From Ascaphus truei (Eukaryota; Chordata; Amphibia; Anura; Ascaphidae), in the NCBI GenBank assembly GCA_036426205.1, contig CM071570.1:146346166-146410165 (forward strand): DNA of 64,000 nt, written 5' to 3'. A model generated the notes under the pieces. That model was given only the letters and a program-made list of their open reading frames with translations, did not search any database and was not told the origin of the DNA. A program made the position numbers and the translations under genes. The stretch's first letter is position 1. Each line of letters starts with the position of its first letter. Below, one piece after another: positions 22,669 to 33,850 of this stretch.

Positions 22669-25486
22669 GATAGGATACATTTCTGACATCTGATTCATGC
22701 ATCATACATTGTGAGCAAGTGTATCTTTGAGTGTTTATACCAAGAGGATAATTTCCCCTGGATACATCTACTATCCAGGTACATTCTAGTTCCCTGTACT
22801 GTGATTAACTGTTTTGGAGGTTCTTTACTCAGGGAGTATTAACCCTGTGTGGGGATTAAGAATATCTTCTCACATATATGAGTACTCACAATTTTTTAGG
22901 CATATTCCACTGCCATAATTTTAAACTTCCCTTGTATATTACACCCTGTGGTTTTTGTAGATAATTATTAAAGATGTATTATTTTTGCTTTTTCCACTCA
23001 CTATGACTGGCAGTATAGGATAATATGTATCCTGGATCAATGGTATCCTCCATTTGAGTACTACACATGAGTGCAATTTTTGAGGGCTTCTTGTGGTGGA
23101 AGGGTTTTCTCTAATTCTTACCTCTTATATGTATATAGATTCAATATATTCCCTTATGCACCTTGTGACTTTTCATCATAAATATCTAAGTATTAGGTGA
23201 GCGGTAGACCTCTCTATATCCATTTTTTTTTTAAATCTGTAAGGAAATGGAGAGTTACCTTTCTTGCACCTTTTGTCTGATGGCCAGAACAGGCTCTGGA
23301 ATTTTGATGATGTTTTTGAAGATAGTTATGGCCAAATTAGGTCAAATCTCTGGTACATATACACTTTCGCCAGTTACTACAATTATAAACATAATCAATT
23401 TGTTATTGTTTTATAGGGACATTCATGCAAATACTATGTTGACCAAGGAAACCTCACAGAAGACAGGGAAAAATAGATTTTTTTAAATGAAAGTTAACCC
23501 CATGGTTGCTGTATTGGTAACACAACTGAATAGGTTAAAGGTATTAATGTGACAAACACAAAAATATCGCTTTACTGTTTTCCATATTATTATACAAATA
23601 ACCCCCTCAATAAAAAATTCTTATCACTTTCTCTCTTATGTAAAATCACTTTTTGTGCATGTTATTATCATTACTTCTAACTGTTTTTTAGTATCTTAAC
23701 ACAGAAAAATGCTTCAATAACTCCCCGCCTCCACACACACTACCCCTTCACTCTCATGCCACCCAACACTGACTAATCTACCTCCCACAGCCCACATTCC
23801 TCAACACTATCCACCCACAACACCCTCAACAATCTTAATTAACTGAAAGCCTGCATGGGGAAGGGAGAAAAAAAATCACATTTACAGTACTTACTATACA
23901 GGAAGCATGGAAAATATACTACATGTGCTGAATGTTTTGTTACACAGTATACTGGTGTATTTCACTTTATCGTGTGCACTACCTGACTATTGTCCTTAAA
24001 ACTGAACTGTATTACCGTCGCGTGATCCATAAAAGTATAATTTCATGTTCTGTTGCTATCTATAAATTTTAATATAGAGAGAAACCTGTCAACAGCATCA
24101 TTAAAGAAAAAGGAAAACCTCTTGTTAAAATCAACACACTATCGACCACAGGCTGGTGTTGGAGCCATATTGCACACAACCCTAGTCCTTATAAAAAAGG
24201 GGTGCAGCTGCACATCATTCATATTGGGGGTCTTGGAGGTATTGTAATGCAGATATGGCAGACCATCCCACCAGACCTTGGTAAAAGTGCAATACACAAC
24301 TCCTCTCGTACCCTAAACAATAAACAAACATTCTTACTATCTATAATTGCTATTACATGTGCACACACATGCACAATTACTGTATGGTTCATGTTATTAA
24401 ACATAATATAAGTATATTTAATTATAATTGTAATATTTACCATTTACCATCCAGAGGTAAGCCAAGTGAAACCCCAAACATGACTTGAACACCCATCAGA
24501 AGCGGTGTGTGGGGTGGGGACTGGGGTGGTGACCCCAATCATCTGTAGCACTATGACCGGTCCCACTGTTGATGGTACAGCTGCTTCTGCCATCTCTGCT
24601 GTGGGTGGGATAGCAGTTTGGTCCATCAGTGATGTTATTGATACAATGTATCTGTTTACATATTGTACAGTATAATCACATACTTCAGAATATGGGCTTG
24701 TATACACTGTGGTGTTTTGCAGTTGCATGTTGAACACGTTGAAAGACAATGCAAGAGTAGTAGCACCGTTCTATAGAAACACTATTGGGTTAAATATTAT
24801 AGGGTTAATCATTTGTATGAAGTGTGCTGTATGCCCCTAGGTAGGAGAAGGCAAAGTAAATAGGGGTGATATTCTTTCCCATATTTTATACATGCACAAT
24901 GCCCATCCTTATTTCCCAGATCATGTGTTATATATGGACAATGTAGGGGGCATGTGGTGTGCAGAGCAGATCATGTTATATTCTGTCTTTTCAAACCAAA
25001 CAATATAAATTAGGATTTATATAGCAAAATAAGCAGTGTATATTTTAATATCTGTTAAAGGGTTTCACCTGCTCCTAACCCGAGTTGATGAACATAGAGA
25101 TGGAAACGGTATATCAAGGTCTTCATAACGAAATGTTTGGAATTCATTTTGGGTATCGAGGATGGCATACATGTTGGATTGCTGAGTCTTTAACTGAGGT
25201 TTGTATCTGTTTTTGTGCACTACTGTTGGTTTTCTAATGTGTGTGCTAAATGTGCTGTACTTTTGATCAACTTTTGATCTCTAAAATACATTCTTGTAAT
25301 TCTAAGGAACTAGGTTGGCAACAGATTTGCCTGGAAGGACTCTCCTTCTATTCAATTTTTGTTGTTTTGTTCTTGTATACTGAAGATTTGTAACGTTGCT
25401 GACTGCATGACAGGATACGAACCGCAGGGCAGAGGTAGGGAGTAGTACACCGACCTTGGCCTGGTATCTGAGGCCTGGGATGCAGG
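22669..25486. other. Unassigned AT-rich sequence
   Basis: I see no exon or RNA gene in this long stretch. The phrase GAGAGAAACCTGTCAACAGC near 24076 has a diverged counterpart near 39380 (AGAAAGAAACCTGTCACC), so part of it is repetitive. The other frames are short and unsupported. Confidence 0.4.
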
Positions 25487-25640
25487 GGTACTGCTGCGGC
25501 AGCTTTTATTGTAACAAATCGCCGTTTTTCCCCTGGATTTTTCCTGGAATGCGACGCTCTTCACCTGGCGCATGCCGCGTTCATTTTGCGTTCCCAGCCA
25601 CGGGTCATGCGCGGTTGATGCGTTTATTGAGAATGGTTTG
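25487..25640 (+). repeat. Terminal fragment of a GC-rich small DNA element
   Basis: GTACTGCTGCGGCAGCTTTT matches the left end of the element at 12113. No opposite end is recognisable within the following 150 bp. Confidence 0.45.
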
Positions 25641-25886
25641 GATTTAATAGGTTGCAATTCTTCACGTGTCCGCCAGATGGCAGATATTCATCAATTGTAA
25701 TGCGCGTGCGCTTCAGTAATGTGTCGACTTGCAGGTGTTTCGTTTAAAAAAGATACCACAATGTGCTATTGTAACTTGGCCTTGAGACTGAAGGAAGAGG
25801 TTGCAAAAAGTATCAATTTAGGCTTTTCATATTAAAGCAAGACAAAGACCAGTTTCTGTTACAGTATTCTCCAGAGAGCCGTCGCC

Positions 25887-26460
25887 ATGAGTGTTCAAGT
25901 GCAGCCCTCTTTCCAAAAACCCGACAGAAGTTACGCGTATTTGATATGGGCAACAGAGGATAAGATGGCAACAGTTGTTCAAATTTATCAGTATTTTATC
26001 GAAAACTATGACTTTTACAAATTTTCGCCAACTCCTCATACGTGGAAGCGTGCAATAAGGAAAAGGATATATGTAGCGATCCCTGTTTTTATCGTATTGA
26101 GCCACAATTTGTTGGAGGCTATTGGTGTGTATCACCGGCTTTTTCCTGTATCTATGATCATGATGATGGCAAAAGGCGAAGGGTCGTGTTAAAACCAACT
26201 AAGAAACGACAGTCGCTGCCAAGCAATGCACCAGCACCGGCTTCCAATGACGGTCCCACCGTCAGTGACAACCCTGAGCCTGAGTCGGATTTCGCGTGCA
26301 GTTTCGATCAAGCTTGCATGTACCTAAGCAATTTCCAGCCTCATCAGCTGACTACAGGTGGACTAGTCTCGCTGCAAACTATCGACGTGGATGATCAAGA
26401 ACGCTGGACTGGCAGTGGACCGGCGCCGGCGCCAGCGCCAGCTGAATGGGAAATTCTATG
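25887..26460 (+). pseudogene. Forkhead-domain-like exon with a frameshift
   Basis: The frame from the ATG at 25887 (context GTCGCCATGA) reads KPDRSYAYLIWATEDKM, then IYQYFIENYDFYK, then WKRAIRK. In the +2 frame it continues ICSDPCFYRIEP, GGYWCVSPAF and DHDDGKRRR. In order, these match the forkhead DNA-binding fold: the SY.xLI helix, IY.FI, the W...IR recognition helix, CF.xx, and YW..P with basic wing 2. The usual HN of IRHN is not readable at the frame junction near 26060. An acidic Pro/Ala-rich tail follows to 26460, where a consensus donor G|GTGAGT begins. A polypyrimidine-CAG acceptor occurs at 26780-26802. Joining in either register gives an early stop or needs another indel, so this is probably a broken gene or retained relic. 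I cannot name the Fox class. Confidence 0.55.
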
Positions 26461-27438
26461 GTGAGTATTGTTGCCGTATTATTTTCTGTGTTTTTTTAAT
26501 TTTGACAAAACAGTATCAATATCGATGCGATTCAAAAGTCAAGCGATTCTCCTGTAAGCAATATCATTGGCTGAGCGGCTTCTACAGTACTGCAGATGCT
26601 GAACAATTGGTGGAACGCTAGGCGCTAGGCGCATGCGCATTGGAGCCTTCTTGAAACGCATATGCGTGTCATCGCATCGACGGTAGGCGCATGCGCATGT
26701 GAACAGGAGACGCCCCCCGAGAAAATTATTGGTGGGACTGGCTGGGAACTTCTTTAGGGGAATGACCATTACAGTAAAACTTTTCTTTTTGTTTTTTCTC
26801 AGAAAAGAAAACGGCTAATGGAGGGATTTCGATGGATAATATCGCTTTGTGTAACAATGCCTGCACATTGCTGAATCGGATTTAAAAACCCACTTACCGG
26901 AGTCTACAGTTTAGTTGCCGTTGTTATTGATTAGGATAGAATACTGTACCAGAAACAGTATGCTGATGTTTTCCGGCTGTACAGTATACTGTACAATACT
27001 TTTTTATATACAGTACAGTATACTGTGTAATAAACCCGAAAAAATAAAAACTATGCATAAATTCTACATGTATCACATAAATTATGTGTCTTCTACAGTA
27101 TACAGTGCCAGTACATACAGTACAGTACAGTTTGTATCTTCTATTTTTTTTAATACTCTTATACTTAGCATGCCTACAGTATACAGTGCACTATGCCTCG
27201 ACATTCTAGAAACACTGTATTTTGTTACAGTAGCAAAGGAGCAAATGGAACAATGTAAGACAAATCAACATGTTCTTTTATTGGTGGAGTAATTGTGCAT
27301 GTCTTGTGTGTGTGGACAGCAAGTTAAAACATTTCTGTATAAATACAAGTAAAAAAACACACAACAACATCTCTTTTATTTAAGTACAGCAGATCAAATC
27401 ATGTACAGTACAATACAGTTCAGCACTACAGTATGGTC

Positions 27439-27566
27439 TTACAGAAAGTCCTCCGCATTGTCCGTCCATGGCCGATTCCATGCATGGCGCAAAACGCCAT
27501 TAATGCAGTCTCGAACGACTTTCATTACAGGATCTGTAATTGGATAAAAGCGCCGCATTTCATCCC
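27439..27566 (-). other. Possible terminal coding exon, unrecognised
   Basis: The minus-strand frame ends with RRFYPITDPVMKVVRDCING, then VLRHAWNRPWTDNAEDFL and a stop at 27439. An AATAAA-type signal (minus-strand TTAAATAAAAGAG) lies about 60 bp downstream. The upstream part of the frame (above 27566) runs into Penelope-type repeat sequence and should not be counted. I do not recognise the family. Confidence 0.25.
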
Positions 27567-28330
27567 GAATGTTCGAAGCAGTGAGCGAAACGCGTAGAGT
27601 TGAAGCAGGGAACCTACGATTGGAAGGACTGGCAAAATTAGAGCCAACACCAGACCTAGTTTGACCTCCCGCCCTTAGCTGTGACGCGATAGCGGAAGTG
27701 ACGCGACGGCAGTGACGCATGCGGAAGCCCACGGCGAGGAGCGAGTGAGGCACTGGGAAGCAGCTTGAATCTGTCCTTCTAATCCATCGGCGGTTCTCTC
27801 CCCCATCGATTATTATATGGAAAATGTGAGTTTTATAACACTTGTGATGATTCTATAATACACTGAGTCCGAATAGTATGCACTATTGTGGTTTTCCATT
27901 ATTTTCATACTGCATCCACCCATTGAGGGATATCCTGGCATTTGAGGTTTAAAGTTCTCCAGTCAGAGAGAGAAGGATCTCTGACATGTGACATTATACA
28001 CAGTACAGCGATGTTTGTGAGTTCTATTCTTGTAGAAGTATAAGGAACAGTAGCAGTGATTACAGTCTGCACTATATATATTTTATTTCTTTCACATATA
28101 CCACAATATATTCCTGCGCTCCTCCTCACCTCCAAGCAAAGAAAACTCCATATCCTGGGACTTGGAACTGTCCCACCAGAGGAAGTTGAGCTGCTATATA
28201 TACTTTTATTGACTTATTCACTTTTTTGGTGTAAGGTGTATTTGTGTACTATTGTGTTTCACTTATAACACTATTTATTACTAATCACTTGGGAAGCGCC
28301 CAGTCCATCCCTCACCCCCCCCCCCTTTTT
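27567..28330 (+). mobile_element. Penelope-type terminal sequence
   Basis: The segment begins with TTCGAAGCAGTGAGCGAAAC followed by GCGTAGAG (27572-27599), the motif shared with the other Penelope-type ends. It runs into AT-rich sequence and a poly-C/poly-T tract at 28314-28331. No coding part is present. The boundaries are approximate. Confidence 0.4.
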
Positions 28331-28470
28331 TTGGCACAATGCAGTATCTGGACAAGGGCAAGTTCAGATAAAGATCATTGAGTGGTGGGCTATGCAAAGT
28401 GTGTAACCTTTTATGCATGGCGACCAGGTACAGGTATTGAAAGTGGCCGTGTTCTAATGTGAGTCATTAC

Positions 28471-28480
28471 CGTATAAATA
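28471..28480 (+). promoter_or_regulatory. TATA box of the intron-containing Tc1-like transposase
   Basis: CGTATAAATA lies ~100 bp upstream of the transposase ATG at 28576. The same block (GTATAAATACACCAT... and GAATACACATCGAC) precedes the other first-exon copies near 36029 and 36972, where it reads GTATAAATACACC and GTATAAAAACACC. Confidence 0.6.
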
Positions 28481-28575
28481 CACCATCCATTTTGTGGATT
28501 CGCTGCACATTGAATACACATCGACTAAACATCGAATATACATTCTTGTGTTTGTATTTCTTTCTACTCGCAGCA

Positions 28576-30334
28576 ATGCCTGTTAAAAAGATTTCCAAGG
28601 AGCTCAGCATGCGAATTAAGGACATGTACACGAGTGGACACCGAATTGCTTCTATCCAACGCAGGTTAGCTACTTCTGGCATCGTTGTGCCAGCAACCAC
28701 CGTGAGCTATCATGCACACGGAAAAAACAGAGACCACAAAAGGGCACCAAGTGTAACTAACGCGTAAGTATATTTATACAACTTTAAAATAAAATTAATT
28801 TTAATTTAAATCTAATAATTTTGTTATTTCTGTTGATTTATATTACAACAGTATATATATTTTGTATATTTATATTTATATTACAACATTATATATATTT
28901 TGTATATTTATATTTATATCAGTACAGTATATTTATTTTGTATATTTATGCAACTTTAAAATAAAATTAATTTTAATTTCAATCTAATAATTTTGTTATT
29001 TCTGTTGATTTATATTACAACAGTATATATATTTTGTATTTTTATATTTATTTTACAACATTATATATATTTTGTATATTTATATTTATATCAGTACAGT
29101 ATATATATTTTGTATATTTATATTTATATTACAACAGTATATATATTTTGTATATACAGGTAAACCCCGTTATAGCGCGCCCCGTTATACCGTGAAATCG
29201 GTTATAACGCAGTTTTCACGTGGCTCCCGTTTAAAAAAAAAAAAAAAAAGGACAGGAGGGTGGGGGGTGTCGGATGATTGGGGGGGTCGGGACACATGTG
29301 AGAAGGGGACCTCGCTACCCATTCAACTCTCCGGATCCTCTCACACCGCAGGCCCAGATCTTCCTTCCCCGGTACTACACCTCTCCTTACCCCGCACAAG
29401 CCGCCAGGTAAGGGACACGTCACTGCCAGGCAGGAGGTGGATCTCATCTGGGAAGGAGCCGCAGGGCCAGGAGGGAGGAGCCGGGCAGGAGCAACTCGCT
29501 CACTGGCCAAGAGGAGGTGGCATAGCGGGTGTGTCACAGGCCGGTCCGGCCTACCTGTCACAAGCCCTGGTAACCAGGCGGCCCTAGCAACCAGACCCCA
29601 GCTTACATATCGCGAGAAAACCCCACCGGAGCGTCGATCAGGCGTGCGGCAGCCATTTTTTTTCAAATTAGCGCGACCCCGTTACTAGCGCGGTGGTCTC
29701 GGGGTGGACCCCGAGGATCGCGCAATAACGGGGTTTACCTGTATATAGTACAACAGTATATATATTTTGTATATTTATATATAAATTTTATATTGCTGCA
29801 TATTAATAAAACAATATATTTTCTTTACATTGTAGGAAGACAACTCTTCTGGTGGACAAAATAAGTGAGGAGAATGATGAGAAGCGTGCATTAAGGGTCA
29901 AAAACACTCTGTAGGAAAAGTACAATCTGACTGTATCCGAGAGCAGCATAAAGAAGATGAGACGCAGCATTGGATGGAAATATGGACGTGTAAGGTTAGT
30001 ACTGGACAGTACAGGAGGTAAAAGTGTTGTTTTGGAAACTGTACTGTACCGCTAAAATTATTTATTCCTTGTCATTACAGAGCGTACCCCATGATACGGA
30101 ACGCAAACAAAATCAAAAGAGTGGTCCAGGCCCAGGCATGGATCAACAGTGGGGAGACTTTCCAGGATTGCATCTTCACTGATGAGTCTACTGTGTCGCT
30201 GGAGAGATTTGCAAGCTTTGCATTCCACAAAAAAGGCCGCTTATCTTTGAAGCCGTGGCCAAAACACCCCGTGAAGCTCCATGTGTGGGGTGCCATCTCT
30301 AGGCGTGGACCAGGATGCATTGTCATCTTTGAAG
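28576..30334 (+). pseudogene. Tc1/mariner-like transposase with introns, left copy (exons 1-3)
   Basis: Exon 1 (28576-28763) encodes a helix-turn-helix: MPVKKISKELSMRI, then IQRRLATSGI. It ends at GTAAGT. Exon 2 (29836-29994) follows an acceptor TTGTAG and encodes ISEENDEKRALRVKNTL..., but a TAG replaces a CAG codon of the other copy. Exon 3 (30081-30334) follows TTACAG and holds the first catalytic Asp (CIFTDES) and KLHVWGAISRRGPGCIVIFE. Codon phase is kept across both junctions (2+1). Exons 4-5 are missing; a 190-bp fragment of the nearby Tigger-like element sits where they should begin. Cut-and-paste transposase function is family knowledge; this copy is dead. Confidence 0.85.
29157..29741. 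mobile_element. Tigger/pogo-like non-autonomous element inside a transposase intron
   Basis: The ends are inverted copies of CAGGTAAACCCCGTTAT, flanked by TA at 29155-29156 and 29742-29743. The corresponding intron position in the inverted copy (about 33945) lacks the element and reads straight through TATATATAGTACAACAG. It therefore represents the empty site. The GC-rich interior has open frames on both strands but no transposase motif. Confidence 0.9.
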
Positions 30335-30452
30335 GTAAAATATATCAAATATAATGTAGCCTTATGCACTGTACTTTACTAGTATAACCTTACTGTATGC
30401 ACTGTACTGTACTATTGTGCAGTTTTTTGAGGACTTTTTTTTTCTTGCTATT

Positions 30453-30642
30453 CATTCAACTCTCCGGATCCTCTCACACCGCAGGCCCAGATCTTCCTTC
30501 CCCGGTACTACACCTCTCCTTACCCCGCACAAGCCGCCAGGTAAGGGACACGTCACTGCCAGGCAGGAGGCGGATCTCATCTGGGAAGGAGCCGCAGGGC
30601 CAGGAGGGAGGAGCCGGGCAGGAGAAACTCGCTCACCGGCCA
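30453..30642 (+). repeat. Copy of an internal piece of the Tigger-like element
   Basis: Bases 30453-30642 match 29320-29509 almost base for base, with a few differences such as GAAACTC for GCAACTC. The piece lacks terminal repeats and TA flanks. It replaces the region where the right arm has transposase exons 4 and 5. It cannot be a normal transposition product. Confidence 0.85.
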
Positions 30643-30784
30643 TCTGTTTTGTACAGTAAAATGTACAGTATATAAACAGCAGTATTGATGTACACAAAAC
30701 CTCCCCTCTCTCAATGAACTACTGTACTGTACACAGAATGAGGAACAAGATAAAGATGGAAAAAATAATATTACTATGTATACT

Positions 30785-30807
30785 GTATATATATTTATAT
30801 ATATATA
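30785..30807. repeat. (TA)-rich microsatellite at the Penelope 5' junction
   Basis: TATATATATTTATATATATA directly precedes the start of Penelope homology. The other Penelope element shows the same arrangement at 62017-62036. Confidence 0.8.
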
Positions 30808-30810
30808 CCT

Positions 30811-31378
30811 GTTAAAACGTACCTTTGCTGAGGGTCCACAATTTGTATTTAAAAGGGCTAAAACTATCGCTAACTCCGTTTCTCCTAGTCTTTTTACAAG
30901 TAAAACAAAAGATTCTAAGACAATACCGAAAGGAAGCTTCAAATGTCTCAAATGTATATCATGTAGATACATGTCCCCCAACTCAATCTTTAAATCATTT
31001 GTCACTAACCGGGAATTCCATGTGGGGTCCTTCATCAACTGCAATACCACATTCGTAGTTTATATATTGAACTGCGGATGTGGTAAGCAATATGTGGGCC
31101 GCACCACACGCGCCCTCAAAGTACGTATTAGGGAACATATGGGACTCATCAAAAAAGGTGATTTTAATCACCCGGTATCATCCCACTTTACCAACTGCCC
31201 CAAGGGTAGTATTGATTCCCTTACATATATGGGAATAGAACATGTACCCATGCCAGTCAGGGGAGGCAATAGGGTTGAGCTCTTGGATAAGAGAGAGCTT
31301 TATTGGATCTTTACGCTAAATACCAGAGTTCCCTACGGCCTGAACTCAGACTGGGACCTAACACCTTTTTTACATTAA
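30811..31378 (+). pseudogene. Penelope-like element, 5'-truncated: linker and GIY-YIG endonuclease
   Basis: One open frame reads EGPQFVFKRAKTIA, then a cysteine cluster (FKCLKCISCRYM), then the GIY-YIG domain VVYILNCGCGKQYVGRTTRA with IREHMG. It ends RELYWIFTLNTRVPYGLN and DLTPFLH. The EQ/RE-YW..TL pattern supplies the conserved Glu of the endonuclease. The C-terminus aligns with the minus-strand element at 60796-61866. The reverse transcriptase is absent: homology starts at 30811 next to a (TA)n tract. The remaining frame is intact to its TAA at 31376-31378, so this is a relatively young 5'-truncated copy. Confidence 0.85.
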
Positions 31379-32317
31379 ATCAAAACAAAATGATATACTG
31401 TGGTCTATCCACATATTGAGTTTGGGATTAAACTATACATACATACCACACAGGGGCAATAAGGAAATTGTTTCCCCTATTCAAGTGTCCACATTTACAT
31501 CTAAATATGTCAAATATACATGTTAGATTTGTCATATATCAGTGCATATTATACTCTGCAGGTACTCACCATGTCTTAAAGGTAATTGACATCTAAATTT
31601 AATATTTGCAGCATTGTGATTGCAAAAAATATATCATTTAAGGTAAGATATAAAGTAATATATGTCAATCAAAAACGCTTCCAAATGCAACAATATTGTA
31701 CTCTTTCATAAATAAACGGTTTGGAATCTGAAATATACAATAAATATAGTGTATAGTCAAAATCAATCCATGACTTAGAATATATACACTTTACAATCTG
31801 GATCCATCCGCTTTATAGGTATGTCTTCTGAAAAAGTTTTTAATATAAATGTACACATGTTTGTCTCTTCTAACTATTTTTCCTTATATTTTTGTCATAG
31901 CACTGGGTTTATTAGTGTTTTTTACTATCAGAAGACATGCCTGGTACTCGCGTCGATTTTTAATGTTAAAATGTTTGTTTAATAAAGTTTTCAATAATTG
32001 AAGTTTTTTTCTGTATTCCCTGGGTCGCGCGCTGACATCATCACGCCGACGTCCTTCCTGAGAGTTTCAGGAAGTGTTTGGCAGTGAATTTTGGCGCGCT
32101 TCTGGGGACTACAAAAACGGCAGGGTGAGTACTGTAAAGTCACCTTGATAAAGAGCTAACGCTCGAAACGCGTTGGTGGGGGGGCTCAGCACCCCACAAT
32201 GTTGTTGTAATCTTTTTGTAGTATCCATTAAACTTTTGTATGGGAACTAGCTCTCTTCATTAACCTTTATTTTTTGATCCTGTGTGGCTGCCAGTGCCTG
32301 CTTTTTCCTATCTGCAT
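31379..32317 (+). mobile_element. 3' region of the Penelope-like element
   Basis: This noncoding sequence lies between the endonuclease stop codon and the right Tc1 arm. It contains AATAAAG-type signals (near 31979) and, at 32143-32177, the motif CCTTGATAAAGAGCTAACGC followed by TCGAAACGCGTTGG. The extent is inferred from the flanking Tc1 arm. Confidence 0.6.
32143..32177 (+). other. Hammerhead-like motif downstream of the Penelope ORF
   Basis: TTGATAA, then a GAGC-TAAC-GCTC stem-loop (32153-32164), then GAAACGCGTTGG. The order matches the hammerhead catalytic core (CUGANGA, stem II, GAAA). Two core bases deviate (T for C at the first position, A for G at the sixth), so it may be inactive. 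Hammerhead motifs are known from Penelope-like element terminal repeats. Confidence 0.5.
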
Positions 32318-32758
32318 ACTTTGTGTACATCAATACTGCTGTTTATATACTGTACAAAACAGATTAGACTGGACACAAAACCCCACCTCCCCCCAGGCCA
32401 CACTTTGTTCCTGAAACGACAAGAAAACAAAAAATTAGTGCAGTTACAGTATGTGCGTACTGTATTATGGCATGGTGTGATGTGTAGTACTACTGTAGAT
32501 GGCTGGTGCTGCTGTCTCTGGAAAGAAAAATATTGAGCAGTTAGTAGGCAGTTACTGTAGTACTGTCAAACTAGTCTATACTGGAACTACTTTATACTCT
32601 GACAACTGTTAAATACTGTGTACTGTAACCTGATGGCTGGTGCTGCTCTCTCTGTAAAGAAAAAACTGTAACTACTGTATACTCTGACTATTGGGAAAGA
32701 AAAAATCTGTGCCATACTTACCTGTATCATACTGTACTTACAATACTACAGCACAGTA

Positions 32759-33850
32759 CTACTTTCCTGATGCTTGTCCATTACGCGCGATGACAATGGG
32801 CAACATAGTGGCAATATGGTCTATATATTTATTGCAGCGTTCCACGGTGAGTACATCGTTCCAAAAACTCATTATGCCTTTCAACAACTCGTCCTTTTTG
32901 GAGGGTTTTGCCACTTTCCAGATATGGTCCTTCAGCTGATGTCAGACCATTTCGATCGGATTGAAGTCTGGCGATCTGTCCTTGGAAAAATAGGAAAATT
33001 AGTTTAAGAGATACAGTACACAGTAAAAACAGTGGGGAAAAAAATGAGACACGGTCTATTGCACTTACTCCGCTGGCGTCTTCACCCAGTTGATACCGCG
33101 CTCAAGGATATGCGCTGTTGATGCGGTGTGCTTCGGATCGTTGTCCTGGTAGAAGCGGTGACCATTGGGGAAATCACGTGTGATATATTACAGGGACAAT
33201 GTTGTCTTGGAAGAAAGCTTTATTCATTATTCCTATAGCAAGAAAAGAAAAGTCCTCAAAAAACTGCACAATAGTACAGTACAGTGCATACAGTAAGGTT
33301 ACACTAGTAAAGTACAGTGCATAAGGCTACATTATATTTGATATATTTTACCTTCAAAGATGACAATGCATCCTGGTCCACGCCTAGAGATGGCACCCCA
33401 CACATGCAGCTTCACGGGGTGTTTTGGCCGCGGCTTCAAAGATATGCGGCCTTTTTTGTGGAATGCAAAGCTTGCAAATCTCTCCAGCGACACAGTAGAC
33501 TCACCAGTGAAGATGCAATCCTGGAAAGTCTCTCCACTGTCGATCCATGCCTGGGCCTGGACCACTCTTTTGATTTTTTTTGCGTCCCGTATCATGGGGT
33601 ATGCTCTGTAATGACAAGGAATAAATAATTTTAGCGGTACAGTACAGTTTCCTAAACAACACTTTTACCTCCTGTACTGTCCAGTACTAACCTCACATGT
33701 CCATATTTCCATCCAATGCTGCGTCTCATCTTCTTTATGCTGCTCTCGGATACAGTCAGATTGTGCTTTTCCTGCAGAGTGTTTTTGACCCTTAATGCAC
33801 TCTTCTCATCATTCTCCTCACTTATTTTGTCCACCAGAAGAGTTGTCTCC
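32759..33850 (-). pseudogene. Tc1/mariner-like transposase with introns, right copy (exons 2-5)
   Basis: The minus-strand exons are 33850-33692, 33605-33352, 33232-33069 and 32975-32759. Exons 2 and 3 have exactly the lengths of the left copy (159 and 254 nt). Exon 4 carries the second catalytic Asp in [14 protein letters not shown]. Exon 5 carries SPDFNPIE with the third acidic residue and ends at a TAG (32759-32761). Introns have GT donors and AG acceptors, and codon phase is kept. Damage: the first catalytic Asp is Gly (CIFTGES), exon 4 has a +1 shift near its ACGTGATTTCC, and exon 5 has TGA where family members have Trp after MV. Exon 1 is absent from this arm. Confidence 0.85.

Noticed and set aside
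27567..27753. N-terminal extension of the minus-strand frame ending at 27439
   Set aside because: It runs through the Penelope-type motif and its flank, so only the last ~40 codons could be genuine.
29202..29688. Overlapping open frames on both strands in the GC-rich block
   Set aside because: They lie wholly inside the 585-bp TA-flanked element and reflect its GC content; the same frames recur in the copied fragment at 30453-30642.
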